Shown here in pieces: positions 29,901 to 39,549 of a stretch of 39,588 nt of DNA. Numbering within the stretch: the first letter of the stretch is position 1; the number at the start of each line of letters is the position of its first letter. Under the pieces are notes generated by a model. That model searched no databases, was not told the DNA's origin, and saw only the letters and a list, made by a program, of their open reading frames with translations. The DNA is taken from positions 1 through 39,588 of the forward strand of contig UQKC01000018.1 in the NCBI GenBank assembly GCA_900541495.1, given 5' to 3'. The stretch comes from an uncultured Ruminococcus sp. (lineage in GTDB: Bacteria > Bacillota > Clostridia > Oscillospirales > Ruminococcaceae). Made by a program: the position numbers and the translations under genes.

Positions 29901-32728
29901 ACCAGTACCTCCACTTTATTGTTTTTTTCCTGTTTGTCAAGGGAATTAAGAACATAATCCCAGCTGTTTGAAAAAGATTCAGTAGTTTTTGTAAGCTCCT
30001 CAATAAGAGCTTTTTCACGGTTATGTGCTTCGATATTCTCTTTGTGTTTTTTTGTATCACCTACCAAATTAACAAAATTGCTAACACTGCTTTCGATAAT
30101 ATTTATTATTTCTGCGAATGATTTAAAAATCTTATTAACAAGATTTGTAATAATTGGTATAAGTTCCTCGGCTTCACCCTTAAATATATTATATGCATCG
30201 GTAGAAACAAGTGCTGTGCGTATGGATTCTGCGGATTTTTCAAATTCTGCAGTATAATCATTTATGTTAGGCATTTTTATGTAATAAGTTTGTTCACCAC
30301 AGTGTCCATTAAAAAGTGTATGAAAGAAATTTGTGAAGCCATTCATTGGTTTTAGTATAATCTTTTCAAAGATTGGAGCTGTGGTTATTTTGATTTCTTT
30401 TGAAGTAGTATTAAAAACGGGATTAACATTAAATTTAGGAGTATCAAAGTTAAAATCAGGCATTTGGGGAAGTTCTAAATCAAACTCAAATTTTTGTAGT
30501 TCATCTTTACAAACTTTAGTTGCTTTTTGAATCCCAGTAATACGATTTTGAATAATTTTTTTGAATGCTGGACCAAGATCCAATAGTTTCGAACTTTCAT
30601 CATCGGCAATACCTTCAATTTGTTCATGAATATAATTTTTTATCCAATCTTCTAAATTCTGTTTTGAAAAAACTTTTTTTATTGCTTTATCAAGGTCGTC
30701 GCTAAAAGCTCGGCCTTTTTCGTCACTAATTTTTTTTAATTCTTGTTTTAATGTGCTATATGACTGTATTTTAATATGATTTAAAAAATTTGTGTAAACA
30801 TCATTGTCGCTTAAGAAGAGGTCTTCAATGTTTTTCCTCAATATACCTCTAATAGTGTCTTTAGAAATCTCAGTTGCAGAAACACCATAATAATTAAAAA
30901 AATAATTTAAGTTTTCAAAACTGGTAACATCTTCATCGTTTAGTAATGTTAAAGCTTCTTTTTGCGGAATTTCTTCCTCTTGGATTTCCTTGGAAAGAAA
31001 CTTATTTATAGATTCTGAGTATTTGGCAATGATATTTTTTATTTCTTCGATTCGTTGTGTATCACTTGCAATGAGTTTATCAATATTTTCAATCCTATCA
31101 TGGATAGCTTTGAGAGCCTTATTATTTGCATCAATAGTAACAGTTATATTGTTTACGATCTCATCTCTTGCCTTTGATTTACAGATGTATTCGGTGTAAT
31201 TAAGTAGATCCGGCATACCGCTATACTGTTTAAGATCATTAGCAGTAACTGTTTTAAAGCCATGGAAACGCTTATATTTTTTTGCTATTCCTTCAATAAA
31301 ATCAAGTTCGGTTGCAACATTACGATGGCTTGTAATCATATCATCAAGATTATTCATTGCAGTGTATTCAGAGAATTCTGAACCGATTTCTTTCTCGCAA
31401 TGAATGGTATTATAATATTGAAGAGCTGAAGTGGCAAATACGATGCAATCATTATACAGATCACCCATATCGAGTAGTCGGTTTCTGATGAAGTCGATAA
31501 TGTATATTGTTGATCTGGGTACGTTTGGATCGATATAACGCATATCCATTTTATTAATTGCAAAAATTAAAGAAGCGAATTTCTGATTCTTATTAAAGTT
31601 CTTTTTTATTTCAGTCAAGTATTTCACTTCGTCATCAGTGAGATTTTTTGAATAGTCTATAGCAAATATTGCGACATCACTTTTTTGCATAGCTTTTTTG
31701 GCAGATTCAACCTGAGGAGCAGCACCGGCGAGATCAGGACCCGGAGTATCAAATATCGTAAATGAATCAAAATTGTTGCTGTTTGTAACATATTTGATTA
31801 TCAAGTCACCAATTGATAATCCTCTTTCTTTTGCTGTTGCAGCTTGTTTGAATTCCTTGTCTAATGCTTTGTATACATCAGCAGCATTTGTAAAATTATT
31901 GCATTTGTCCTCGAGTGTAATATATTTATCCGGAGTATCAACAAGTTCTATGTGGTATAATTCATCTTCGCTTTTCGTATAAATACATGTGTTAGGGGTT
32001 GGCAGTATTAAGCTGGTTGGAGCGTACTCTTCGCCTATCATACTATTAACAATAACGCTTTTTCCTGTTTTCTTAGAAGCAGCAACAGCAACAGTCATTT
32101 TTACTTTTTTGGCTGCTGCAACTTTTTCCTGAATAGAAATGCATCTTTGTTTTGCATCATTAATTATGTTATTTAAAACATTTTTTTCCTCATCGGCTAA
32201 ATCTTTGGCATTCCATTCGTCGCTTAGAGCATTAATGTTTGCTATAGCAGAATCGATCGAATCCGAAATATTGTCAATATTCTTCATAAAGCGTAGTGTT
32301 TTATCAGAATCCTTTTCTTCTTTGCGCAGCATAATATTAACCTGAGTTAAGGGATATCCAATAAAAATAAGCTGTTGAGAGATATCGGCAAGTGTAGCTC
32401 TATCGTCATTGTTTATTATAATCTTACAGGGGGATCCATCAAGCTTTGAAATCAGAGATGTCATCGATTTGATTTTTTCTTCTTCGCCTGAAGTATCAGC
32501 AACTAATGATACATCGATATTTCGCCTTTCATAGCATATTTTGAAATCAAACATTACATTATCTCTAATGTTTTCTTCAATAGCATCATTAAGTGCATCA
32601 ATGTAAGCGAATAGCTTTAAAGAAGGGTGTGTTAAAACATAAATATTGCTATTGTTATTTAAATAGTTATTAATAATTATATCTGCATCGTTGGAAACAT
32701 TTTTTCCTTCAAGCGGTGTATAGTTCAT
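29897..32728 (-). CDS. 943-aa dynamin-like GTPase with N-terminal extension
   Basis: The GTPase domain starts near residue 210: P-loop ASKKTGKSVIVNSMIG (217-232), G3 IFDTPGPDLAG (DTPG 327-330) and G4 FAINKMDMR (NKMD 392-395). Long helical stalk regions follow to the end, with a mildly hydrophobic part (GFTNFFHTLFNGH, about 790-805) that might be a membrane-touching tip. Before the GTPase lie about 200 residues with a Rossmann-like alternation (NIYVLTHPSLKLFAYIDAL, CKIIINNDDRATLADIS) that I do not recognise. The P-loop has Ala-Ser in place of the first Gly. It follows the 850-aa dynamin gene by 18 bases. Confidence 0.88.
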   Translation of the reverse strand: MNYTPLEGKNVSNDADIIINNYLNNNSNIYVLTHPSLKLFAYIDALNDAIEENIRDNVMFDFKICYERRNIDVSLVADTSGEEEKIKSMTSLISKLDGSPCKIIINNDDRATLADISQQLIFIGYPLTQVNIMLRKEEKDSDKTLRFMKNIDNISDSIDSAIANINALSDEWNAKDLADEEKNVLNNIINDAKQRCISIQEKVAAAKKVKMTVAVAASKKTGKSVIVNSMIGEEYAPTSLILPTPNTCIYTKSEDELYHIELVDTPDKYITLEDKCNNFTNAADVYKALDKEFKQAATAKERGLSIGDLIIKYVTNSNNFDSFTIFDTPGPDLAGAAPQVESAKKAMQKSDVAIFAIDYSKNLTDDEVKYLTEIKKNFNKNQKFASLIFAINKMDMRYIDPNVPRSTIYIIDFIRNRLLDMGDLYNDCIVFATSALQYYNTIHCEKEIGSEFSEYTAMNNLDDMITSHRNVATELDFIEGIAKKYKRFHGFKTVTANDLKQYSGMPDLLNYTEYICKSKARDEIVNNITVTIDANNKALKAIHDRIENIDKLIASDTQRIEEIKNIIAKYSESINKFLSKEIQEEEIPQKEALTLLNDEDVTSFENLNYFFNYYGVSATEISKDTIRGILRKNIEDLFLSDNDVYTNFLNHIKIQSYSTLKQELKKISDEKGRAFSDDLDKAIKKVFSKQNLEDWIKNYIHEQIEGIADDESSKLLDLGPAFKKIIQNRITGIQKATKVCKDELQKFEFDLELPQMPDFNFDTPKFNVNPVFNTTSKEIKITTAPIFEKIILKPMNGFTNFFHTLFNGHCGEQTYYIKMPNINDYTAEFEKSAESIRTALVSTDAYNIFKGEAEELIPIITNLVNKIFKSFAEIINIIESSVSNFVNLVGDTKKHKENIEAHNREKALIEELTKTTESFSNSWDYVLNSLDKQEKNNKVEVLV

Positions 32729-32746
32729 TTGTACTTTCCTCCTGTT

Positions 32747-35299
32747 TTATGCAGTTTTCATTGTATCCATTATTTTCATAATTTCTTTGCGGCAAGCAAT
32801 GTTCATTTCACGTTCAAGCTGATTAGTTTTTATCTGCTCGTATTTTTCAGGAAGTATCATTGGGATCGTTTTGCCAATGAAATCATAGAATTCATCACTT
32901 CGGATGTATTTTTTGATTTCTTCAATAATCAAATACTCCCTTGCAACAAACGGCTTTTCCAGATTAAGAGCTCTTACAAAGCAGTGAAGCATAATATCTT
33001 TGAGTATATCTATATCTTCTTTTATATACTGGATTACATCATCATAGTTTCTTGAAGAATTAAAATAACCGTGATAAAGGGCACTGAATTCCTCCTCATC
33101 AGTTATATCAGCATTATAAATTGTCTTATTTGTTGAATACTGGTGATCGAGATCATTAAGTGCTTGTTTTGCGTATGCAATGCGGTTGGTTTCGTTTTCA
33201 TCGGAAGGGATACGTTTTAGAACATTGATGATTTCTGCTCCTGCACTTATCATATCATTTCTTGCGATAGAAATAATGATACTAACAAGGCTCTCGGGTA
33301 GTTCTTCTGTCCTAAGGCAAGATGCTACCTTGTTTTTTAATTCTTCAATAGTAGAATTGATCTTGGGGACTGATAAGTTATGGCAAAGTAACTGTCGGCA
33401 GAATAAACCATCGGAAAAATTTTTACCAATTTTGTTTACTGCCATTGCTTCTGATGAAGGAATGGTATCATCATAGAAAACAGACATACTGAAATATCCG
33501 CTGATATCTCCTAAGAATCTTTGATATCTTTCTTCAGCATAACGTTGGCCGATAAGAAGTTCGTATAAATCAAGGGAATATCGTTCTATGAGGCTACGAT
33601 AATAGTTTTCTGAATAAACGGAACAAATGAAAGGAGCGAGTTGATCACAGACTTTTTCTTTAATTGAATTGAAATATTTAGATGTGTTATTTACGCCAAG
33701 TTTTTTCAGAATGATATTTAGTATCTCATTATATGACTCCTGGTGTTGATTTGATACTATTTCAGCCATTTTTTCTGCAAAGTCCTCTTCATACATTTGA
33801 CTAAACAGAGACTTACGTGCTTCTGTTTCTATTTCTGCAACATTCATAGTACCCTTATTATCGGCGACAATATTAAGCTTTTTCTTAGCTTCGTCAACCT
33901 TTTGGTTTATTAATTCGGAATACTTTTCAGGGACTATCTCGTTCTGAATGTATATTGCCATTTCATCTGATAAAGGCTTATTTTGAATTACATCAGTTTT
34001 ATGGTTTTCACGATATTCATCAAGTCCTTTTGTGACATTTTCCGTAAAGTCACGCACATATTTTGCGACCAGTACACCATCAACTGAGGCTATCGCGTCA
34101 ATGTCATCATCAGTAAACTGATCCATAATAGGTGAAAGTAATTCATTAAGTTTGCTTTGCAGTCTTCCTACCCTGCCTTGAAGAACTTTAATACGGGTTG
34201 TTTTATTGTATTCTTCAAGTGCATTTCGTATAGAAATGATTCCAAAACCATTTTCCACTGAGGAATTTGTCTTTACGCTAATATTACTATTGTCAAGATT
34301 AGACAAGTTATCAATCATTCCATTTGAGTAATCAATTCTACTTTCAATCTTTCCTAATCTTTGTAAATAAGCATTTGCAGAACCAAAGAAAAACCTGGAT
34401 TTATCAAATAGTATTTTATGCGTTTCTCCCCATTGTTTGTATATTTTGGAAATATTATCATTAAGCTTTTCCGATCTATCTGCTTTATTTGCATAAACAA
34501 ACAGCTTATCAGACAAGAGTGTTCCATCAGTATCAGTATCTTTTATAACTTCTTTTATCACATTTAATTCTGGAGCAGTTATACTTGGTTCATCAGCAGC
34601 TGCAATCATAATTATTGCATCGGCACTATTCATTTTTTCTTTGGTTTGCTTTAAATGCATTTCTGTTGGAGAATTAAAGCCAGGGACATCGTAGATAATC
34701 GCATTTGGCATTTTATTAAGTAATGGAGAAGTAATTATGACTTCCTTTACTGCCATTGCTCTTTCCGGAGCAGTAATATATTTATTAAATTCTGAATTAT
34801 TTTCAGAAAATTTTTCAGGTGATCTGTCAAGATAACTTGAAAGTGTATTTTTATGTTCAATAATGTCACGAATTTCTTGATTGAGTGTTGCATCATACAA
34901 AGCTTTCTTTTCGGGATCAACTTTTTCGTATTCAGACTCGTAGTTGACTAAATTTATGTTTGTTAAGGAGAATGAATTAGGGTTTTCAATTCCTAACTTT
35001 GAAAGTTTATCACGCAGATCACGTTCAAATTCCTGCTTAGTAAGAAATCTTACTTCCGCAGAACTGTTTTCACTACTGATTATACTTGTTGCTGTATATG
35101 TGCAGCGTTCCTCGTCAGTTGGAAGCATATTATTCTCAATCAGTGCATTACAAAAGGAACTTTTACCAGCTTTCTCAAGTCCGACAATTGCTATTTCAAA
35201 TTCATTATTAACAAGTTTTTTTATAATTTTTTGTGTTTCAATTTGAATCTTGGAAAGATTATTCCTTAAATTATCATCAATAAGTGAATATCCTTTCAA
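32747..35299 (-). CDS. 850-aa dynamin-like GTPase
   Basis: From the TTG at 35299 the protein opens with a short helix and then the GTPase: P-loop IVGLEKAGKSSFCNAL (G40 to S48), switch Thr in RCTYTATSI, G3 IIYDVPGFNSP (DVPG 204-207) and G4 VYANKADRSE (NKAD 271-274). The helical stalk fills the rest, ending in REMNIACRKEIMKIMD. These are the features of bacterial dynamin-like proteins, which remodel or seal membranes. The TTG has no good ribosome site. In frame upstream lies TAA and then 18 more codons back to an ATG at 35377 with a good site (see that entry), so the native start may be there. Confidence 0.88.
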   Translation of the reverse strand: MKGYSLIDDNLRNNLSKIQIETQKIIKKLVNNEFEIAIVGLEKAGKSSFCNALIENNMLPTDEERCTYTATSIISSENSSAEVRFLTKQEFERDLRDKLSKLGIENPNSFSLTNINLVNYESEYEKVDPEKKALYDATLNQEIRDIIEHKNTLSSYLDRSPEKFSENNSEFNKYITAPERAMAVKEVIITSPLLNKMPNAIIYDVPGFNSPTEMHLKQTKEKMNSADAIIMIAAADEPSITAPELNVIKEVIKDTDTDGTLLSDKLFVYANKADRSEKLNDNISKIYKQWGETHKILFDKSRFFFGSANAYLQRLGKIESRIDYSNGMIDNLSNLDNSNISVKTNSSVENGFGIISIRNALEEYNKTTRIKVLQGRVGRLQSKLNELLSPIMDQFTDDDIDAIASVDGVLVAKYVRDFTENVTKGLDEYRENHKTDVIQNKPLSDEMAIYIQNEIVPEKYSELINQKVDEAKKKLNIVADNKGTMNVAEIETEARKSLFSQMYEEDFAEKMAEIVSNQHQESYNEILNIILKKLGVNNTSKYFNSIKEKVCDQLAPFICSVYSENYYRSLIERYSLDLYELLIGQRYAEERYQRFLGDISGYFSMSVFYDDTIPSSEAMAVNKIGKNFSDGLFCRQLLCHNLSVPKINSTIEELKNKVASCLRTEELPESLVSIIISIARNDMISAGAEIINVLKRIPSDENETNRIAYAKQALNDLDHQYSTNKTIYNADITDEEEFSALYHGYFNSSRNYDDVIQYIKEDIDILKDIMLHCFVRALNLEKPFVAREYLIIEEIKKYIRSDEFYDFIGKTIPMILPEKYEQIKTNQLEREMNIACRKEIMKIMDTMKTA

Positions 35300-35320
35300 G
35301 TTAAGAATATTGCTTATTCC

Positions 35321-35377
35321 TTATTCTTGTGCATGAAGTTTCTGGATCAATTCCTCTTTGTTTGTTTCGTAATTCAT
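35321..35377 (-). CDS. 18-codon ORF in frame with the first dynamin gene
   Basis: The ATG at 35377 (MNYETNKEELIQKLHAQE, then TAA at 35321-35323) has AAGGTGG 5 bases upstream, by far the best ribosome site near the operon start. It is in the same frame as the 850-aa GTPase; translation past the TAA reads GISNILNLKGYSLIDDN without another stop. Two readings: a leader peptide coupling translation to the TTG start, or the real N-terminus of the GTPase with a nonsense mutation in codon 19. Confidence 0.5.
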   Translation of the reverse strand: MNYETNKEELIQKLHAQE

Positions 35378-35837
35378 AAAATCCACCTTTGGCACAGAAT
35401 TGTACCTTTACCTTTCTAAAAAAGAATTAAGGATATTTTCTTGAAGAGTTTTTGTGAAAAGCATCATACAGGCTATTGTTAATAGCATACAATTATACTC
35501 TATTACATAATAACATAATTATGTGGCTTTTGCAAGTAGTTATTGAGAGAAAATGTATATAATTTGCATTTTATGTTGTATAGTGGCGTATTATGACTGG
35601 TATAAAAATACAGCGGCGCAGCCGCCAACTTAGCTTTGATCCCGTCAAAGCTAACCCCTTAGTACTTTTGACAAGGCACAAGACCTCATCAAAAGAACAC
35701 GGGGCTCTCCGAGGGGGAGTTTCGCTGTTTGCGAACAGCGGGCAGCCGTTCCCTCTGCACTCCCTTTTAGCTGAAAAGTTAACAGGCATAGCTTACACGG
35801 ATAATTATTTGCTTAGGCATAATCGTAACTCATACTA
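35378..35837. other. Upstream region of dynamin operon and structured spacer
   Basis: There is no convincing gene here. From 35378 to 35570 the DNA is very AT-rich, with TATAAT on the minus strand near 35494 and a GCTATTGTTAATAGC dyad, so it probably carries the operon promoter. From 35600 to 35800 composition jumps to GC-rich with small hairpins (TTAGCTTTGA at 35630-35639 and its complement at 35645-35654; CGCTGTTTGCGAACAGCG near 35728). This resembles a fossil repeat. Confidence 0.4.
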
Positions 35838-36955
35838 AACACCAATTAAACTATAGACAAAATTGATGAAATATGGTATAATATAATAGGTGATTAAGGA
35901 TGCCAAAAACATATACTATTAACGCAGAAAATGCAGCAGAAATAGAAGAAATAAGAAAAACAATAACAGACAAAAAAGTTGACAGACGTCTGCATGCATA
36001 CAGCTTCGTGGATAAGGCTTGATGAATGACGAAATAGCTCAAAAATTGGATACATCGGATAAAATGGTAAGTCAATGGGTAAGCGCATACATAAACAACA
36101 ACGGTGGAATAGCAGCATTGCTTCCCAAAGAACGAATCGGAACGCATAGAAATTTGAGTATCGAAGAAAAAAAGAATTTCTTTCAGCATATACCAAACAA
36201 GCCGAAGCTGGTCAAATCATAGATCTGAATGAATTAAAAGCTGCATACATTGAAAAAGTTAGTCATTCCGTTGGAGGAAGTCAGACTTATCGAATGTTAG
36301 AACGTCACGGTTGGCGCAAAGTAATGCCAAGAAGCAAACATTAACAAAAAGCAAGCGATGAGGCGATAGAAGCCTCAAAAAAATTAAAGCAAAGTAGAAA
36401 GCAACTTTAGCGATTTAAACCACAACAAATATGATAGAGTACGACTTATGTTTCAGGACGAAGCAGGCTTCGGCAGGATAAATAAACCGAAGTATTGATG
36501 GTGTGAAAAGGGTATAAGACCATCAGTGCCTTGTCATCATATAAGAGAATACAGATATGTGTATGGTGCAGTTGAACCGCTTACAGGTGAAAGCTGTTTT
36601 GTTGTTATGCCCTATTGCAATACCGAAAATATGAATGTTTTTTTGGAAGAGCTATCGAATACATTTCCGAGAGATAAGATCATATTAGCGTGTGACGGAG
36701 CTGCTTGGCATAAATCAGGTTCATTAAGAATACCCGAAAATATTGAACTTTTTTTATTCCACCATATACACCGGAAATGAATCCGATTGAGCAGATATGG
36801 AAAGAGATCAGAAAACGTGGTTTTAAAAATGAAGTGTTTCAAACGCTTCAAAAGGTTGTTGACAGACTTTGTGATACTATCTGCTCTTTGTCCAATGAAA
36901 CCATTAAAAGCATTACCGCTAGAGATTGGATTTTATCCTGTTTTTAAATGGTATT
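35838..36955 (+). mobile_element. Decayed IS630-family insertion sequence
   Basis: The 1118-bp element has ends AACACCAATT (35838) and AATGGTATT (to 36955), flanked on both sides by TA, the target duplication typical of IS630/Tc1. It encodes the broken transposase below. Its left end is shared with the small element at 21652-21741. It separates the dynamin operon from the helicase locus. Confidence 0.85.
35900..36947 (+). pseudogene. IS630-family transposase, several disruptions
   Basis: Fragments in changing frames give the whole transposase: an HTH part (MPKTYTINAENAAEIEEIRK, then MNDEIAQKLDTSDKMVSQWV), the first catalytic Asp (RLMFQDEAGFGR), the second (KIILACDGAAWHKS) and the Glu in EMNPIEQIWKEIRKRGF. 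There are at least three breaks: a stop after SFVDKA, a frame change after KKNFF, an in-frame TGA after NKPKY, and another shift at the T-run near 36750. The product cannot be active without repair. Confidence 0.85.
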
Positions 36956-36968
36956 TAGCATTACGCAA

Positions 36969-37138
36969 AAAAGCCACCCTTTTGGGTGACTTTTCGACAG
37001 ACCGACAGCCCCTTGAGGGGAGGCTTGTAAATCAAATGCGGTTGGCAGACTTTTCAGAACCACTTGAGGGGTAAGGGGCGTACCAAGCCCTTTAAGGGCT
37101 TTTGCAAACCACCCGTTGAACAGGTGGTTTTGATTATA
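36969..37138. terminator. Two hairpins beyond the IS element
   Basis: AAGCCACCC / GGGTGACTTTT (36972-36993) and AACCACC / GGTGGTTTT (37107-37133) are hairpins with T-runs. The second lies just after the stop of the helicase gene on the minus strand and is its likely terminator. A GCCCCTTGAGGGG-type repeat lies between them. Confidence 0.65.
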
Positions 37139-39049
37139 TTAAGTGCATAGTGGTATGCAGTTTTTCTTACCAAACCAAGTTTCTGCTGTATTAATCATTT
37201 CAGGAGTTGGAGCAGCGCAAAATACAACTAAATTTTCCATAGCTCTTGTACAACAAACATAAAACAATTTTCTAGTTCTTTCTAAAACATTTTGATTGCA
37301 TTTGGGGTGTTCGGGATTTAAGAGGTATTCAAAATTGTATTTAGACCATTCTCCATTATCTAAAATTATAAGAACATTTTTATACTGTTCGCCTTTAATT
37401 TTATGTTGTGTAGAAAAAGGGGTATATCCTTCTAAATAATTATATAAAGAAATAAATTCGCTGTACGATACATTAGCAACCCTAGAATAAAGATAGAAAT
37501 TTGAAGTAATAAAATTATTGATGTTATCATCTTTTACACATAAGTTGCTTTCATTTGCATATTCAATAACTTCTTGTATAGTATTGTTTTTCATATCAAT
37601 AAGGCATTTTATTTTTTCCTGAATGATTTTTTTGTCAGCTACGCTAGTTATGCGAAATGAAGTTTTTCTTAAAAAGTCGTTATATTGTTTGTTTTCGTAT
37701 AAAGTAATAATATTCTGAATTTTAAAAAGATGTCTGATTAATTTATCTCTTTTGGAAAGCGAGGATTTGTTTTCATTATCTCCTTTTTTATCGGCGATAA
37801 GGCAATCCTTGTCAAAATAAATTTTTCTCACATCGCCAAAAGGCTTGTCCCTTACAATGTCATACAGCCTACTATTATTAGTATCTTCTAAGAAAACATC
37901 AATGTATTTTTTGTTACGATGCTCTTTGATTTTAGCATTTCCGCTGTATCTCCAATCTATAGATTTCATGACATAATCGAAAGTATGCGAATCATCAACA
38001 TCTATGCTATTTTTCTTAATATATGCAATAAAATTTGATTTCAGTTTCAACAGAGGATCTTTATCATAAATCTCCATAAGTTTTGAAAAGCCTGCAGTAT
38101 TAGCAATTAAATTATGCGTTAGTCTCAATTCCTTAGTTTCTTTTGGATTGGTAAAGTCCCATTCATCAAAATATGTTCTTTGTTTTAAATCATCAATTGA
38201 TTCTATTTTTCCGTATAAGAATTTTATATTTCCTTGTTTTACTTTACCGTTTTCCATATTGGGAGCCTTTTCATCATCAGAAGGTGCTTGTTTAAGCTCA
38301 TCTAAACGAAGTATATTACTTAAGTCAATTACGGATTGTGGGTTTCGTCTGTTTTGTTCTTTTCTTACTTCCATTACAAGCCCTTTTTGTATATATTCAT
38401 TAATATCACCAACGCCGTCATCATAAATAGCTTGCATTGAATCTCCAAAAAAACCGATAATGCTTTTCTTATCAGTTTTTGATAATGAATCAAGTAATAT
38501 GTTTACTACATATGGAGACGTATCTTGATATTCGTCTACTAAGATAAAATCATATTGACAATTAACTATATTACATAGTTTTATGTATTTTGAAAACATT
38601 TTACAAGCCAATATAATAATTTCATCATGAGAGATGTTTCCTTTATCTATGCTCAAATGTTCTGTATATTTAATACCATCTGCAAATTCGTTTGAGTATG
38701 GTGTGTCAACATGAATATTTTTAAAATCTGATTCAGTTTGATTAATACCTTCTATTAATGTCTCTTTCAACTCTTTTTGAAACGGAGAAATAATGTCCCA
38801 AAGAAAATCATGAATAGTCGATATTCTAATATTTTTGCAAGAAAGTCTGTTTTCTATTTCATCAGCAGCCGCATTAGTATACGTTATACAAGCTATTTTG
38901 GCATTCGGAAAAGTTGACGTTATTTTGTTTATTACGGCAACCAGTGAAAAAGTTTTTCCGCTTCCAGCTCCACCGCTCAGTAAGAAATTCTTTTTATTTT
39001 TAATGTGTTCAAAAATCTCTTCAAGTTCACTCAATTCTTTTGAAGCCAT
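37139..39049 (-). CDS. UvrD/Rep-like superfamily 1 helicase
   Basis: The 636-aa protein has motif I SGGAGSGKTFSLVAV (26-33 P-loop), Ia CITYTNAAADEI, motif II FILVDEYQDTSP, motif III IGFFGDSMQAIYDDG, motif V TQHKIKGEQYKNVLIILD and motif VI KLFYVCCTRAMENLVVF. The ATG at 39049 follows AAGGAGGGG; a longer reading from 39085 does not. Its start overlaps the end of the upstream gene by 19 bases. UvrD-like proteins of this kind are partners of OLD/TOPRIM nucleases (as GajB with GajA in Gabija), and the overlapping gene fits that partner. Alone it is unlikely to act as the complete defence system. Confidence 0.88.
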   Translation of the reverse strand: MASKELSELEEIFEHIKNKKNFLLSGGAGSGKTFSLVAVINKITSTFPNAKIACITYTNAAADEIENRLSCKNIRISTIHDFLWDIISPFQKELKETLIEGINQTESDFKNIHVDTPYSNEFADGIKYTEHLSIDKGNISHDEIIILACKMFSKYIKLCNIVNCQYDFILVDEYQDTSPYVVNILLDSLSKTDKKSIIGFFGDSMQAIYDDGVGDINEYIQKGLVMEVRKEQNRRNPQSVIDLSNILRLDELKQAPSDDEKAPNMENGKVKQGNIKFLYGKIESIDDLKQRTYFDEWDFTNPKETKELRLTHNLIANTAGFSKLMEIYDKDPLLKLKSNFIAYIKKNSIDVDDSHTFDYVMKSIDWRYSGNAKIKEHRNKKYIDVFLEDTNNSRLYDIVRDKPFGDVRKIYFDKDCLIADKKGDNENKSSLSKRDKLIRHLFKIQNIITLYENKQYNDFLRKTSFRITSVADKKIIQEKIKCLIDMKNNTIQEVIEYANESNLCVKDDNINNFITSNFYLYSRVANVSYSEFISLYNYLEGYTPFSTQHKIKGEQYKNVLIILDNGEWSKYNFEYLLNPEHPKCNQNVLERTRKLFYVCCTRAMENLVVFCAAPTPEMINTAETWFGKKNCIPLCT

Positions 39050-39549
39050 ATTAACCCCTCCTTGATATATGACGGTATTTCCCAATTAATAAAATCTCGA
39101 CTGCCGTCACTTTTGCTGTTTAATAGGATATCCATTGCCAACGAAGGCTTTTTGTTTACACATTTTTGAGCCAAGTGAAAACTATCCTTATCAGTATTAA
39201 AAATGTCCTTGATATTTTTTAAGCCTTGATATAATTTTTCGCATGTTGTGATTTTTTCTTCTACATTATTGCCGGACAAGTCAGTAAATAGTTTTCTATT
39301 AATATGAAAAAATGCATCTTCAAAACTGCGTGCATTATATACTACGCCTTCTGTATTTCGTTCAGAAGTCTGATATACAATTAATATATTGCCATTTGGA
39401 TCTGATATCCACTGACCTGTGATTTTACCAGTAGATGGGTTTTTTTCTTCAGAATATTTAACTATTTTATCTGTCAAAGTTAATTGTGTTAATGTTTTTA
39501 TACTGTTTTCCCCTCTCTCGGCAATTTTACTGTTTAGAGCCTGTTGACA
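39031..39549 (-). pseudogene. 5'-truncated C-terminal end of an OLD-type nuclease
   Basis: Open codons run from just after a TAG at 39550-39552 to the stop at 39031. The only possible start, TTG at 39477, has no ribosome site, and the frame upstream of it still reads like protein (KIAERGENSIKTLTQLTLTD). The part SFEDAFFHINRKLF and the ending INWEIPSYIKEGLIWLQKN resemble the end of OLD-family ATPase/TOPRIM nucleases paired with UvrD helicases. The ATPase domain and most of TOPRIM are missing. The break lies near 39545. Whether the front lies elsewhere cannot be seen. Confidence 0.6.

Noticed and set aside
35593..35838. Open frames on both strands in the GC-rich spacer before the IS element
   Set aside because: Overlapping frames on both strands, no ribosome site, and sequence made of small hairpins; more like a fossil repeat.
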